Positions 1 to 8,887 of a DNA stretch of 64,000 nt are shown here, one piece after another; positions within the stretch are counted from its first letter, which is position 1; each line of letters starts with the position of its first letter. The stretch covers positions 1 to 64,000 of the forward strand of contig NZ_JAEQAZ010000046.1 in the NCBI RefSeq assembly GCF_016654115.1, written 5' to 3'. Source of the stretch: Streptomyces sp. MBT53. Its GTDB lineage: Bacteria; Actinomycetota; Actinomycetes; Streptomycetales; Streptomycetaceae. The notes under the pieces are model-generated. The model saw only the letters and a program-made list of their open reading frames with translations, ran no database searches and was not told the origin of the DNA. The position numbers and the translations under genes were made by a program.

Positions 1-974
1 ACCTGCTGAGCCTGCTGCTCGACGAGGAGTACGGCGGCGCCGGCCTGGACGCCGTCGCCCTCTGTCTGCTGCTGCGCGAGTCCGCGAAGGTGCTGGCCAG
101 GGTGCCGCTCCTGGAGAGCAGCGCCGCCGCCGCGGCCGTACAGGCCTTCGGCAGCAAGGAGCTGAGGTCCGGCCTGCTGGCGCGGGCGGCCCGCGGTGAC
201 CTCGTGCTGACCGTCGCCGCGCACGGGCGGACCGGCCACGACCCGGCCGAGCTGGCCGTGACCGCACGGCGGGACGGCGACCGGTGGCTGCTGGACGGCG
301 TGCAGACGGCGGTGCCGTGGGCGTACAACGCGGACCTGGTCGTCGTACCGGCGCACACGGACGCCGACCGGAGCGTCCTCGCGCTGGTGGCCCCGGACCG
401 CGACGGCGTCGTACTCGCCGAGCAGATCTCCACCACCGGCGAGCGGCTCGCCGAACTGCGCCTGGAATCCGTGCCGATCGCGGTGGTCGACGTCATCGAC
501 GCCGACGGCGCCTGGGAGTGGCTGCGCGACCTGCTGACCGCCGGCACCTGCGCGCTGGCCCTCGGGCTCGGCACCGCCGTCCTGCGGATGACCGCCGAGT
601 ACACGGGCAAGCGCGAGCAGTTCGGGTTCCCGGTCGCGACCTTCCAGGCCGTCGCCGTGCAGGCCGCGGACCGGTACATCGACCTGCGCGCGATGGAGGC
701 CACGCTGTGGCAGGCCGCGTGGCGGATCTCCTCGGGCGCACCGGGCGCGCTGCCCGCCGCAGCGGACCTGGCGGTCGCCAAGATCTGGGCGTCGGAGGGG
801 GTACGACGGGTCGTGCAGACCGCGCAGCATCTGCACGGAGGGTTCGGCGCCGACACCGAGTACCCTCTGCACCGGTACCACGCCTGGGCCAAGCACCTGG
901 AGCTGTCGCTCGGCCCGGCGGCGGCACACGAGGAGGCACTGGGGGATCTGCTGGCGGCCCATCCGCTGGCTTAG
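1..974 (+). CDS. Acyl-CoA dehydrogenase family protein, 5' truncated by the window
   Basis: The frame is open from base 3, so the N-terminus lies outside the window; the internal GTG at 90 is not the true start. The visible part covers the middle beta domain and the C-terminal helical domain of an FAD-dependent acyl-CoA dehydrogenase. Typical features are a REQFGFPVATFQAV stretch and a C-terminal HGGFGADTEYPLHRY segment. The family oxidises acyl-CoA thioesters at the alpha-beta bond and passes electrons to ETF. The substrate cannot be told from this fragment. The gene ends 22 bases before a convergent rhodanese gene. Confidence 0.85.
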   Translation, partial: LLSLLLDEEYGGAGLDAVALCLLLRESAKVLARVPLLESSAAAAAVQAFGSKELRSGLLARAARGDLVLTVAAHGRTGHDPAELAVTARRDGDRWLLDGVQTAVPWAYNADLVVVPAHTDADRSVLALVAPDRDGVVLAEQISTTGERLAELRLESVPIAVVDVIDADGAWEWLRDLLTAGTCALALGLGTAVLRMTAEYTGKREQFGFPVATFQAVAVQAADRYIDLRAMEATLWQAAWRISSGAPGALPAAADLAVAKIWASEGVRRVVQTAQHLHGGFGADTEYPLHRYHAWAKHLELSLGPAAAHEEALGDLLAAHPLA

Positions 975-996
975 CCCCCGCCGACCACAGCTGCGA

Positions 997-1344
997 CTAC
1001 AGCACGAAGCCCGGCTCGCCCTCGTCCGTGACGACCGGGCGGCCCGCGGCGGCCCAGACCTGCATACCGCCGTCTACGTTCACGGCGTCGATGCCCTGCT
1101 GGGTCAGATAGTTCGTGACCTGGGCGGAGCGCCCGCCGGAGCGGCAGATCACATGGACCCTGCCGTCCTGCGGCGCCGCCTCGGTCAACTCGCCGTACCG
1201 GGCCACGAATTCACTGAGGGGGATGTGCAGCGCCCCCGTGGCGTGACCCGCCTGCCACTCGTCGTCCTCGCGGACGTCCAGCAGGAAGTCGCCGTCCTTG
1301 AGGTCGCCGACCTCGACCGTGGGCACACCAGCTCCGAAACTCAT
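997..1344 (-). CDS. Rhodanese-like domain protein
   Basis: A 115-residue single-domain rhodanese. The active-site loop CRSGGRS carries the cysteine that would form a persulfide during sulfur transfer. The N-terminal EVGDLKDGDFLLDVREDDEW is the usual CH2A-type rhodanese opening. Its ATG overlaps the stop of the upstream J-domain gene by four bases (ATGA), so the two are translationally coupled. No signal peptide is visible, so the protein should be cytoplasmic. The sulfur acceptor is unknown. Confidence 0.9.
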   Translation of the reverse strand: MSFGAGVPTVEVGDLKDGDFLLDVREDDEWQAGHATGALHIPLSEFVARYGELTEAAPQDGRVHVICRSGGRSAQVTNYLTQQGIDAVNVDGGMQVWAAAGRPVVTDEGEPGFVL

Positions 1345-2378
1345 GACTCGACGCTACCCGACGCTCCGGCCGACGTGTCCGGCTGCCCGAGCAGGTCCGC
1401 CAACTCGGCCTCCCGCTCGGCGACTTGGGCGAGCAGCTGGTCCGCGATCTCCTCCAGGAGCCGGTCGGGGTCGTCCGGGGCGATCCGGAGCATGGAGCCG
1501 ATGGCGCCCTCCTCCAGCTCTCGGGCGACGAGGGTGAGCAGCTCCTTGCGCTGGGCGAGCCACTCGAGGCGGGCGTAGAGCTCCTCGCTGGGGCTCGGGC
1601 CGCGCTCCGCCGGGGCGGGTCCCGCGGCCCACTCCTCGGCCAGTTCGCGCAGCAGCGGGGCGTCGCCGCGGCTGTAGGCGGCGTTGACCCGGGTGATGAA
1701 CTCCTCGCGCCGCTTGCGCTCGCCGTCGTCCTGCGCCAGGTCGGGGTGGGCCTTGCGGGCCAGCTCGCGGTAGAGCTTGCGGGCCTCCTCGCTGGGGCGC
1801 ACCCGCTGCGGGGGCCGGACCGGCTGGTCCGTGAGCATCGCCGCGGCCTCCGGGAACAGGCCGTCGCCGTCCATCCAGCCGTGGAACAGCTCCTCGACCG
1901 CCGGCATCGGCATGACCCGGGCCCGGGCCTCGTCCGCCAGGCGGATGTCCTCGGGGTCACCGCTGCGCGCGGCCTTGGCCTCGGCGATCTGCGCGTCCAG
2001 CTCGTCGAGCCGGGAGTACATCGGGCCGAGTTTCTGGTGGTGCAGCCGGGAGAAGTTCTCGACCTCGATGCGGAAGGTGTCCACCGCGATCTCGTACTCG
2101 ATCAACGCCTGCTCGGCGGCCCGCACGGCCCGCTCCAGCCGCTCCTCGGGCCGGGGGGCCGGGTTGTCGGCGGGGCCGGTGCCGGTGCCGGCGGCGTCCT
2201 CCACCGGGCCGGTGCCGGCCGCTCCGCCCCCGCTGTCCTCGCGCACGGCGCCCTCGCCCGTCGCGGCTCCGGCGGCGGACGGCACCTCGGCGCCCGCCTG
2301 CTCCGGCACCGGTTCTCCGACGGGCGCGGACTGGGACTGCTCAGCTTCCGGGGTCGTCACCCGACCAGCGTAGGCCAC
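1341..2378 (-). CDS. J-domain-like protein
   Basis: 345 residues from the first GTG; an alternative GTG 18 bases further in (VTTPEAEQ) is equally possible. The N-terminal ~85 residues are a low-complexity Ala/Gly/Pro/Glu tail, followed by long helices with coiled-coil character. A J-domain-like segment (YRELARKAHPDLAQDD) carries the HPD motif used to stimulate Hsp70 ATPase, and further charged helices follow. The gene is upstream of, and coupled to, the rhodanese. A co-chaperone role is inferred only from the HPD helix-loop. Confidence 0.75.
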   Translation of the reverse strand: MAYAGRVTTPEAEQSQSAPVGEPVPEQAGAEVPSAAGAATGEGAVREDSGGGAAGTGPVEDAAGTGTGPADNPAPRPEERLERAVRAAEQALIEYEIAVDTFRIEVENFSRLHHQKLGPMYSRLDELDAQIAEAKAARSGDPEDIRLADEARARVMPMPAVEELFHGWMDGDGLFPEAAAMLTDQPVRPPQRVRPSEEARKLYRELARKAHPDLAQDDGERKRREEFITRVNAAYSRGDAPLLRELAEEWAAGPAPAERGPSPSEELYARLEWLAQRKELLTLVARELEEGAIGSMLRIAPDDPDRLLEEIADQLLAQVAEREAELADLLGQPDTSAGASGSVES

Positions 2379-2499
2379 GGCCGCCCCACGCCTGAGGACA
2401 GTCGGCCACCGACCACTCGGCGGACAGGTCCCGGCAGACGACGAGGAGGGTGCCGGGGCGGCCCCACCGGGACCTCACACCCCAAGCCCCACCAGAGCC

Positions 2500-3909
2500 T
2501 CAGACCCCCAACTCCGCCGCGATCCGCCCCGACCGCACCGCCGCCACCAGCTCCGCGTGGTCCGCCTCGGTGCGGTCGGCGTAGGTGACGGCGAACGTCG
2601 CTATGGCGTCGTCCAGTTCGTCGTTCTTGCCGCAGTACCCGGCGACCAGGCGCGGGTCGGCGCTGTGGGCGTGGGCGCGGGCGAGGAGGGCGCCGGTCAT
2701 CCGGCCGTAGTCGTCTATCTGGTCGGCGGCGAGGGCGGCGGGGTCGACGCTGCCCTTGCGGTTGCGGAACTGCCGTACCTGGAACGGCAGTCCGTCGACC
2801 GTCGTCCAGCCCAGCAGGATGTCGCTGACGACCTGCATCCGCTTCTGCCCGAGCACCACGCGCCGGCCCTCGTGCGGGACGGCGGGCGCGTCGAACCCGG
2901 CGGTCAGCAGATGCGGCACCAGAGCCGAGGGGCGGGCCTCCTTGACCTGGAGGACGAGCGGTTCACCGCGGTGGTCGAGGAGCAGCACGACGTACGACCG
3001 GGTGCCGACGCTGCCCGTGCCGACGACGCGGAAGGCGACGTCGTGCACGGTGTGCCGGGCGAGCAGCGGGAGGCGGTCCTCGGAGAGCGTGTCGAGGTAC
3101 TCCTCCAGGGAGGCCGCGACCGCCGCCGCTTCCTCGTCCGGGATGCGGCGCAGCACCGGTGAGGCGTCGACGAAGCGGCGCCCGCCGTCCTCCGCGGCCT
3201 CGGTCGACTTGGCCGCGAACCGCCCGCTGGTGTTGCCCCGCGCCTTCTCGGAGACCCGCTCCAGCGTGCCGAGCAGGTCGCGGGCGTCGGCGTGGGAGAC
3301 CAGCTCCTCGTCCGCGATGGCGTTCCACGCGTCCAGCACCGGGAGCTTCGCCAGCAGCCGCATGGTCCGGCGGTAGGAGCCCACCGCGCCGTGCGCCGCC
3401 GTACGGCAGGTGTCCTCGTCGGCGCCCGCCTCCCGTCCCGCGAGCACCAGGGAGGCGGCGAGCCGCTTGAGGTCCCACTCCCAGGGGCCGTGCACGGTCT
3501 CGTCGAAGTCGTTCAGGTCGATGACCAGGCCGCCGCGGGCGTCGCCGTAGAGGCCGAAGTTGGCCGCGTGGGCGTCGCCGCAGATCTGGGCGGCGATCCG
3601 GGTCATGGGGGTGCGGGCGAGGTCGTGGGCCATCAGGCCGGCCGAGCCGCGCAGGAAGGCGAAGGGGGTGGCCGCCATCCGGCCCACCCGTATCGGTGTG
3701 AGCCCGGGGATGCGGCCGCGGCCGGACGCCTCGACGGCGGTCACCGCGTCGGGGCGGGAGTCGTCCAGGTCGAGCGCGGCGTGCGCGCTGCGCGGGACGC
3801 TCTCCCGCAGCGCCCTGCCCTCTTCCTTGGGCGATCCCTCCACCGGCCACGTGGCGAAGCCCCGCACTCCGGGCAGCCTGCGCCCCACACCGATTCCGGC
3901 CTCGGTCAT
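2500..3909 (-). CDS. DUF2252 family protein
   Basis: 469 residues, full length for DUF2252. The segments AAQICGDAHAANFGLYGDARG and DLNDFDETVHGPWEWDLKRLA are the conserved kinase-like core of this family; GDAHxxNFG resembles the Brenner motif of aminoglycoside-phosphotransferase-like folds, and DxNDFD the metal-binding aspartates. The biochemical function of the family is not established. It is a single gene on the minus strand, with about 120 bases of spacer to the preceding J-domain gene. Confidence 0.88.
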   Translation of the reverse strand: MTEAGIGVGRRLPGVRGFATWPVEGSPKEEGRALRESVPRSAHAALDLDDSRPDAVTAVEASGRGRIPGLTPIRVGRMAATPFAFLRGSAGLMAHDLARTPMTRIAAQICGDAHAANFGLYGDARGGLVIDLNDFDETVHGPWEWDLKRLAASLVLAGREAGADEDTCRTAAHGAVGSYRRTMRLLAKLPVLDAWNAIADEELVSHADARDLLGTLERVSEKARGNTSGRFAAKSTEAAEDGGRRFVDASPVLRRIPDEEAAAVAASLEEYLDTLSEDRLPLLARHTVHDVAFRVVGTGSVGTRSYVVLLLDHRGEPLVLQVKEARPSALVPHLLTAGFDAPAVPHEGRRVVLGQKRMQVVSDILLGWTTVDGLPFQVRQFRNRKGSVDPAALAADQIDDYGRMTGALLARAHAHSADPRLVAGYCGKNDELDDAIATFAVTYADRTEADHAELVAAVRSGRIAAELGV

Positions 3910-4010
3910 ACCGACCGCCTCCCCCGTACACCCGTCGCGCTCACACGTGCGCTCGCTCGAACATCAACTCGCGACGACCGTACAGCCGGTGGCGAAAACA
4001 CGTCAGACCC

Positions 4011-4060
4011 TGTGGACAACTCGGGACGTGTGGTGTGGACAGCGCCGTGCCTGTGGAAAA
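4011..4060. promoter_or_regulatory. Group of three DnaA-box-like 9-mers
   Basis: TGTGGACAA at 4011-4019 is the exact complement of the Streptomyces DnaA box TTGTCCACA. TGTGGACAG (4034-4042) and TGTGGAAAA (4052-4060) are one- and two-mismatch copies in the same orientation. They lie in the spacer between the DUF2252 gene and the HxlR gene. DnaA binding is inferred only. Confidence 0.35.
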
Positions 4061-4071
4061 CCCACGCGGCC

Positions 4072-4434
4072 TCAGCAGCCCCCCGACTCCCACCCCTCGG
4101 GCAGATGCACCTTGGCCCACTCGCCGAGTTCCCGGAGCGCCGGTTCCAGGGCCCTGCCGGCCTCGGTCAGCCGGTACGAGACGCGCAGCGGCGGGCCCTC
4201 GTCGACCTCGCGGACGAGCAGGCCGGCGGCGCCGAGTTCGGTGAGGCGGTCGGAGAGCATGCGCTCGCTGATGCCGGGGATCGCCCGGCGCAGGTCGGAG
4301 AAGTGCATGGGCTGTGCCATCAGGACGGCCACGATCGGCCCGGTCCAGCGCTTTCCGAACAGCTGGAAGACACGGGTGATGCCCTTGTCGACCTGCTTGC
4401 ACAGGTCCGTGCCGTGTTCCTGCTCGACCGTCAT
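4072..4434 (-). CDS. HxlR-family winged-helix transcriptional regulator
   Basis: 120 residues, the standard size for HxlR (MarR-related) regulators. CKQVDKGITRVFQLFGKRWT is the typical N-terminal dimer helix with the FGKRWT motif, followed by the winged helix (FSDLRRAIPGISERMLSDRL). The N-terminal cysteine at residue 11 is in the position of the redox-sensing cysteine of YodB and HypR. It is transcribed divergently from an azoreductase gene 130 bases away, which mirrors the yodB/azoR arrangement, so quinone- or diamide-responsive control of azoR is likely. Confidence 0.88.
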   Translation of the reverse strand: MTVEQEHGTDLCKQVDKGITRVFQLFGKRWTGPIVAVLMAQPMHFSDLRRAIPGISERMLSDRLTELGAAGLLVREVDEGPPLRVSYRLTEAGRALEPALRELGEWAKVHLPEGWESGGC

Positions 4435-4564
4435 GGCTTCAGGGTACTGCCCTCTTGAATGGAGGTGAAAAAAAGTAAGTACCTGTGTTATTCATAGTCG
4501 AGTACGAAACTTCAGCTGCTGAGCAAAGTACTGGCTCGGCGAGCCCAGCCCCCTGGAGACCCCC
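4435..4564. promoter_or_regulatory. Divergent control region of HxlR regulator and azoreductase
   Basis: A relatively AT-rich 130-base spacer. It holds three GTAC-centred elements: AAGTAAGTAC at about 4472, GAGTACGAAACT at about 4500 and AAAGTACTGG at about 4525. HxlR-type regulators bind GTAC-containing inverted repeats, so these are candidate operators. No clear -35/-10 pair was assigned. Confidence 0.4.
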
Positions 4565-5218
4565 ATGGCAACGCTTCTGCACATCGACTCCTCCGTGTTC
4601 CCCGCAGGCGCCTCCGCCTCCCGCGCGGTCGCCGACGCCTTCCTCACGTCCTGGGAGGAGCAGCATCCGGAGGGCACGGTCATCCACCGCGACCTCGCCT
4701 CGCACCCCGTCCCGCACCTCACCGCGGACGCCCACACCGCCGGCTTCGCCGACCCGGCCACGCACACGCCCGAGCAGGCGGCGGCCTTCACCGAGCGCGT
4801 GAAGCTCATAGAGGAGCTGGAGCAGGCGGACGCGGTGCTGATCGGCGCCCCGATGTACAACTTCGCCATCCCCTCGACCCTGAAGGCCTGGCTGGACAAC
4901 GTGATCCTCATGGGCCGCACCGCCGGCACCGAGGACTCGACGATCAAGGGCACCCCGGTCACCGTGATCGCCAGCCGCGGCGGCGCCTACGGACCCGGCA
5001 CCCCGCGCGAGGGCTTCGAGTACGTGCAGACGTATCTCCGCGCGGTCTTCGTCGACGCCCTCGGCACGGAACTGGAGTTCATCGTCCCTGAGCTCACCAT
5101 GGCCCCGCAGAACCCGGCGATGTCCGACCTGGTCCCCCTCTACGAGGCGTCCCGCGAGCGCGCCCTCGACGACGCGGCGACCAAGGCCAAGGAACTGGCG
5201 GAACGGCTCGCCGCCTGA
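4565..5218 (+). CDS. azoR: FMN-dependent NADH-azoreductase
   Basis: 217 residues, flavodoxin-like fold of the AzoR/AcpD family. The start ATLLHIDSSVFPAGASAS matches the FMN phosphate-binding loop. GAPMYNFAIPSTLKAWLDN is the strongly conserved AzoR signature (flavin ring contact), and ASRGGAYGPG is the second flavin loop. The enzyme reduces azo bonds and quinones with NADH and protects against thiol-reactive electrophiles. The divergent HxlR regulator probably controls it. A hairpin terminator follows 50 bases after the stop. Confidence 0.93.
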   Translation: MATLLHIDSSVFPAGASASRAVADAFLTSWEEQHPEGTVIHRDLASHPVPHLTADAHTAGFADPATHTPEQAAAFTERVKLIEELEQADAVLIGAPMYNFAIPSTLKAWLDNVILMGRTAGTEDSTIKGTPVTVIASRGGAYGPGTPREGFEYVQTYLRAVFVDALGTELEFIVPELTMAPQNPAMSDLVPLYEASRERALDDAATKAKELAERLAA

Positions 5219-5269
5219 GGCGAGCCCAGACCTGTGATTGTCCTCACCTGAGGTGAGAACCACACAAGA

Positions 5270-5304
5270 AGAAGCCCCCCAGGTCCGAGACCTGAGGGGC
5301 TTCT
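5270..5304. terminator. Intrinsic terminator hairpin
   Basis: A near-perfect inverted repeat AGAAGCCCCCCAGGTC / ACCTGAGGGGCTTCT around a CGAG loop. It sits between azoR and the minus-strand tRNA-Leu and can serve both directions. Confidence 0.75.
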
Positions 5305-5309
5305 GTTGT

Positions 5310-5392
5310 GCGCGAGGGGGGAGTTGAACCCCCACGCCCTTTCGGGCACTGGAACCTGAATCCAGCGCGTCTGCCTATTCCGCCACCCGCGC
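5310..5392 (-). tRNA. tRNA-Leu (anticodon CAG)
   Basis: On the minus strand GCGCGGG pairs with CTCGCGC as a 7-bp acceptor (one G-U). The anticodon arm is CTGGA-TTCAGGT-TCCAG with CAG in the loop. A long variable arm (TGCCCGAAAGGGCG) and a GGGGGTTCAACTCCCCC T-arm complete a class II leucine tRNA. CCA is not encoded. Confidence 0.95.
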
Positions 5393-5824
5393 ATTGGGTG
5401 TGTCTTCGGGCTGTTCCCCCAAGGGGCTGGCGCCTTCCGACATGCAGAAGATTAGCACGGTGCCCGGGGTGGATTCACATCCCTTATCCGCACCCCGTGA
5501 CCTGGCCCGGGGACCACCGGGGACCCCTTCCGAACACCCCGGCCCCCTCGCTACGTATCAACGTGGGCCGGTTCACGTATCAACCTCGTACCGGTAGCGG
5601 CCATCTCCCCAGGAGGCGGGCAAGGTCCACAGTCAGGTGCGGGACACTTGTCTGCGGCCCCCTCTACGATCCTGGGCAGGAGTAGTGCAGAAGGAGTTCG
5701 ACGGGCCGACAAGGGGGAACCAGCCGATTTACCGGCGCGTGGATACGATCAGTAAGCAGTACCAAGGCAGCCGGCACGGCAGTCGGTACGACAAGCAGTG
5801 CGGCGACGACGGAGGAGGTGCCCC
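5393..5824. promoter_or_regulatory. Upstream region of the fha-pst-rodA cluster with a phased direct repeat
   Basis: No convincing gene in these 430 bases. ACGTATCAAC occurs twice (5553-5562 and 5575-5584) with start points 22 bases apart, two helical turns, in direct orientation. TACGAT near 5665 and near 5746 are possible -10 elements. The region ends in the strong ribosome site GGAGGAGG before fhaA. It probably holds the main promoter of the cluster. Confidence 0.4.
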
Positions 5825-6673
5825 ATGGGAGTCCTGAAGAAGTTCGAGCAACGCCTCGAAGGTCTGGTCAACGGCACCTTCGCCAAGGTGTTCAAGTCCG
5901 AGGTCCAGCCCGTCGAGATCGCCGGCGCCCTCCAGCGCGAGTGCGACAACAACGCGACGATCTGGAACCGCGACCGGACCGTCGTACCCAATGACTTCAT
6001 CGTGGAGCTGAGCACGCCGGACTTCGAGCGGCTCAGCCCCTACTCCGGCCAGCTCGGCGACGAGCTCGCCGGCATGGTGCGCGACTACGCCAAGCAGCAG
6101 CGCTACACCTTCATGGGACCCATCAAGGTCCACCTGGAGAAGGCCGAGGACCTCGACACCGGTCTGTACCGGGTGCGCAGTCGTACGCTCGCCTCCTCCA
6201 CCAACCAGCAGGCACCCGGGGCCGGCGCCCCGGCGGCACCCCCGGCTCCGGCCGCGGGACGGCCCGGCGGCTACGGCTATCCGCCCGCCGCCGCCCCCGC
6301 GGGCGCGCCGCCTATGCCGCCCTCGCCGCCGCCGGGCCGTGGTTCCGCGCCGTATCTCCAGTCGGCCCCGGCCGCCCCGGCGGCAGGCGCGCGGATGCGG
6401 TACTGGGTGGAGATCAACGGCGCCCGCCATCAGATCTCCCGCGCGACGTTGGTGATGGGCCGCAGCACCGAAGCCGACGTGCGGATCGACGACCCCGGCG
6501 TATCCCGCCGGCACTGTGAGATCCGGACCGGAACGCCCTCGACGATCCAGGATCTCGGGTCCACCAACGGCATCGTGGTGGACGGGCAGCACACCACCCG
6601 CGCTACGCTCCGCGACGGCTCGCGGATCGTCGTGGGCAGCACCACCATCATTTACCGGCAAGCCGAAGGGTGA
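5825..6673 (+). CDS. fhaA: FhaA-type protein (DUF3662 and FHA domains)
   Basis: 282 residues from the ATG behind GGAGGAGG; the frame extends upstream but that part lacks a ribosome site. Residues 1-120 are the DUF3662 domain (LKKFEQRLEGLVNGTFAKVF), 130-190 a Pro/Ala-rich linker, and 193-282 an FHA domain with the phosphothreonine-binding motifs GRS, SRRH and DLGSTNG. In mycobacteria FhaA binds phosphorylated MviN and links PknB signalling to peptidoglycan export. It is the first gene of the fhaA-fhaB-pstP-rodA-pbpA-pknB cluster. Confidence 0.95.
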   Translation: MGVLKKFEQRLEGLVNGTFAKVFKSEVQPVEIAGALQRECDNNATIWNRDRTVVPNDFIVELSTPDFERLSPYSGQLGDELAGMVRDYAKQQRYTFMGPIKVHLEKAEDLDTGLYRVRSRTLASSTNQQAPGAGAPAAPPAPAAGRPGGYGYPPAAAPAGAPPMPPSPPPGRGSAPYLQSAPAAPAAGARMRYWVEINGARHQISRATLVMGRSTEADVRIDDPGVSRRHCEIRTGTPSTIQDLGSTNGIVVDGQHTTRATLRDGSRIVVGSTTIIYRQAEG

Positions 6674-6683
6674 AGCGGGGGCA

Positions 6684-7205
6684 ATGTCAGAGCTGACCCT
6701 CACGGTCATGCGGCTGGGTTTCCTGGCCGTACTGTGGCTGTTCGTGATCGTGGCCGTGCAGGTCATCCGCAGCGACCTGTTCGGAACGCGTGTCACACAG
6801 CGCGGCTCGCGACGGGAAGCCGGACGACCGCAGCAGCAGGCCGCCCGGCAGGCGGCGCCTCCGCAGCAGCGCCAGCAGCAAGCGAGCGGGGGCGGCCGGC
6901 GGGGCCGTAACGCCCCCACCAAACTCGTCGTCAGTGAGGGAATCCTCACGGGTACGACCGTCGCCCTCCAGGGCCAGACCATCACCCTGGGCCGGGCGCA
7001 CGATTCGACGATCGTGCTGGACGACGACTACGCCTCCAGCCGGCATGCCAGGATCTACCCGGACCGCGACGGCCAGTGGATCGTCGAGGACCTCGGATCG
7101 ACCAACGGCACGTACCTGGACCGGTCCCGGCTGACGACCCCCACACCGATTCCGCTGGGCGCGCCGATCCGCATCGGCAAGACCGTCATCGAGCTGCGGA
7201 AGTAG
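6684..7205 (+). CDS. fhaB: FhaB/FipA-type FHA domain protein
   Basis: 173 residues. An N-terminal transmembrane helix (about residues 8-27, LGFLAVLWLFVIVAVQVI) is followed by a Gln-rich linker and a C-terminal FHA domain (about 75-170) with GRAHDS, SSRHARI and DLGSTNGTYL. It would sit on the inner face of the membrane and dock phosphothreonines made by PknB-type kinases. It starts 10 bases after fhaA. In mycobacteria the counterpart FipA works with FtsZ and FtsQ. Confidence 0.93.
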   Translation: MSELTLTVMRLGFLAVLWLFVIVAVQVIRSDLFGTRVTQRGSRREAGRPQQQAARQAAPPQQRQQQASGGGRRGRNAPTKLVVSEGILTGTTVALQGQTITLGRAHDSTIVLDDDYASSRHARIYPDRDGQWIVEDLGSTNGTYLDRSRLTTPTPIPLGAPIRIGKTVIELRK

Positions 7206-7297
7206 TGCCACGTCATGAATGAGCGCGAGCGGAGCGAGCACGCACCGGCGGACCGCCTGGCGGACCCCGGCGCGCTCCCGACCGGAGGGTGGGCACC

Positions 7298-8860
7298 GTG
7301 CGGATGTACCCGGAGCCGACGGGCGAGGTGCGCATGAGTCTGTCACTGCGCTTCGCCGCCGGATCGCACAAAGGCATGATCCGCGAGGGCAACGAGGACT
7401 CCGGCTACGCCGGTCCACGTCTCCTCGCGATCGCCGACGGGATGGGCGGCCAGGCCGCCGGTGAGGTCGCCTCCTCCGAGGTGATCTCGACCATCGTCTC
7501 GCTCGACGACGACGTGCCCGGCTCCGACATCCTCACCTCGCTCGGCACCGCCGTGCAGCGGGCCAACGACCAGCTGCGGATGATGGTCGAGGAGGACCCC
7601 CAGCTGGAGGGCATGGGGACCACCCTGACCGCCCTGCTGTGGACCGGGCAGCGGCTCGGCCTCGTCCATGTCGGGGACTCCCGCGCCTACTTGCTGCGCG
7701 ACGGCGTGCTGACCCAGATCACGCAGGACCACACCTGGGTGCAGCGCCTGGTCGACGAGGGCCGGATCACCGAGGAAGAGGCCACCACCCACCCGCAGCG
7801 CGCGCTGCTCATGCGCGCGCTCGGCAGTGGCGACCACGTCGAGCCGGACCTGTCGATCCGTGAGGTCCGCGCCGGCGACCGGTACTTGATCTGCTCCGAC
7901 GGGCTGTCCGGAGTCGTCTCCCACCAGACGATGGAGGAGACCCTCGCCAGCTACCAGGGCCCCCAGGAGACCGTGCAGGAGCTGATCCAGCTCGCGCTGC
8001 GCGGCGGCGGCCCCGACAACATCACGGTGATCATCGCCGACGTCCTGGACCTCGACACCGGCGACACCCTCGCCGCGCAGCTGTCGGACACCCCGGTCAT
8101 CGTCGGCGCGGTCGCCGAGAACCAGCTCCACCTGCACGACAACGGCATCATGCAGACCCCGGCGGGACGCGCCTCCGGGCTCGGCCGCCAGGTGCCCGGA
8201 CAGGGCGGCGGGGGCGGCGAGTTCGGCCCGCCCGGCTCCGGCGACACCACCGGCTACGTCCCCTCGGGCAGCTTCGGGGACTACACCGACGACGACTTCG
8301 TGAAGCCCTCCAAGGGCCGCAAGTGGCTGAAGAGATCCTTCTACACCGTGCTCACGCTGGCCGTCATCGGCGGCGGTCTCTACGGCGGCTGGCGCTGGAC
8401 GCAGACGCAGTACTTCGTCGGCACCAACGGCGAGCACGTGGCGCTCTACCAGGGCATCAGCCAGGATCTCGCCTGGGTCTCGCTCTCGAAGGTGGAGAAG
8501 GACCACCCCGAGATCGAACTCAAGTACCTGCCGCCCTACCAGCAGAAGCAGGTCAAGGCGACGATCGCCGAGGGCGGTCTCCAGGACGCCCAGAAGAAGA
8601 TCGCCGATCTGGCCGTCCAGGCGTCCGCGTGCAAGAAGGAGTCCGAGCGCGCGAGCGCCTCGGGCACGACCGGCACGACGGCGGGTCAGGGCCAGGCCGG
8701 CGGCACCACGGGAACCACCAGCACCTCCCTCACGTCCAAGGCCACGCCGTCACCCTCGGCCAAGACGTCCCCGTCCCCGACCAAGTCTGCAACTCCCAGC
8801 CCCGGTCCCAGTCTTTCGGAGGAAGAGCAGCAGGTCGTCTCGCAGTGCAGCAAGCAATAG
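7298..8860 (+). CDS. pstP: PP2C-type Ser/Thr protein phosphatase PstP
   Basis: About 520 residues. GTG 7298 has GGAGG nine bases upstream; ATG 7304 and ATG 7334 are alternatives. The N-terminal 250 residues are a PP2C domain with REGNEDS, ADGMGGQAAGE, GDSRAYLLR and SDGLSGVV, which hold the metal-binding aspartates. A transmembrane helix lies at about 346-366, followed by an external Ser/Thr/Pro-rich tail. It removes phosphate from PknB and its substrates. Position between fhaB and rodA is the conserved actinobacterial order. Confidence 0.94.
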   Translation: MRMYPEPTGEVRMSLSLRFAAGSHKGMIREGNEDSGYAGPRLLAIADGMGGQAAGEVASSEVISTIVSLDDDVPGSDILTSLGTAVQRANDQLRMMVEEDPQLEGMGTTLTALLWTGQRLGLVHVGDSRAYLLRDGVLTQITQDHTWVQRLVDEGRITEEEATTHPQRALLMRALGSGDHVEPDLSIREVRAGDRYLICSDGLSGVVSHQTMEETLASYQGPQETVQELIQLALRGGGPDNITVIIADVLDLDTGDTLAAQLSDTPVIVGAVAENQLHLHDNGIMQTPAGRASGLGRQVPGQGGGGGEFGPPGSGDTTGYVPSGSFGDYTDDDFVKPSKGRKWLKRSFYTVLTLAVIGGGLYGGWRWTQTQYFVGTNGEHVALYQGISQDLAWVSLSKVEKDHPEIELKYLPPYQQKQVKATIAEGGLQDAQKKIADLAVQASACKKESERASASGTTGTTAGQGQAGGTTGTTSTSLTSKATPSPSAKTSPSPTKSATPSPGPSLSEEEQQVVSQCSKQ

Positions 8861-8887
8861 GCAAGCCGTGAGAGGCCCCGTCACACG

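Noticed and set aside
1425..2588. 387-codon plus-strand frame opposite the J-domain gene
   Set aside because: Shadow frame with biased composition; the minus-strand gene is coupled to the rhodanese and has an HPD motif.
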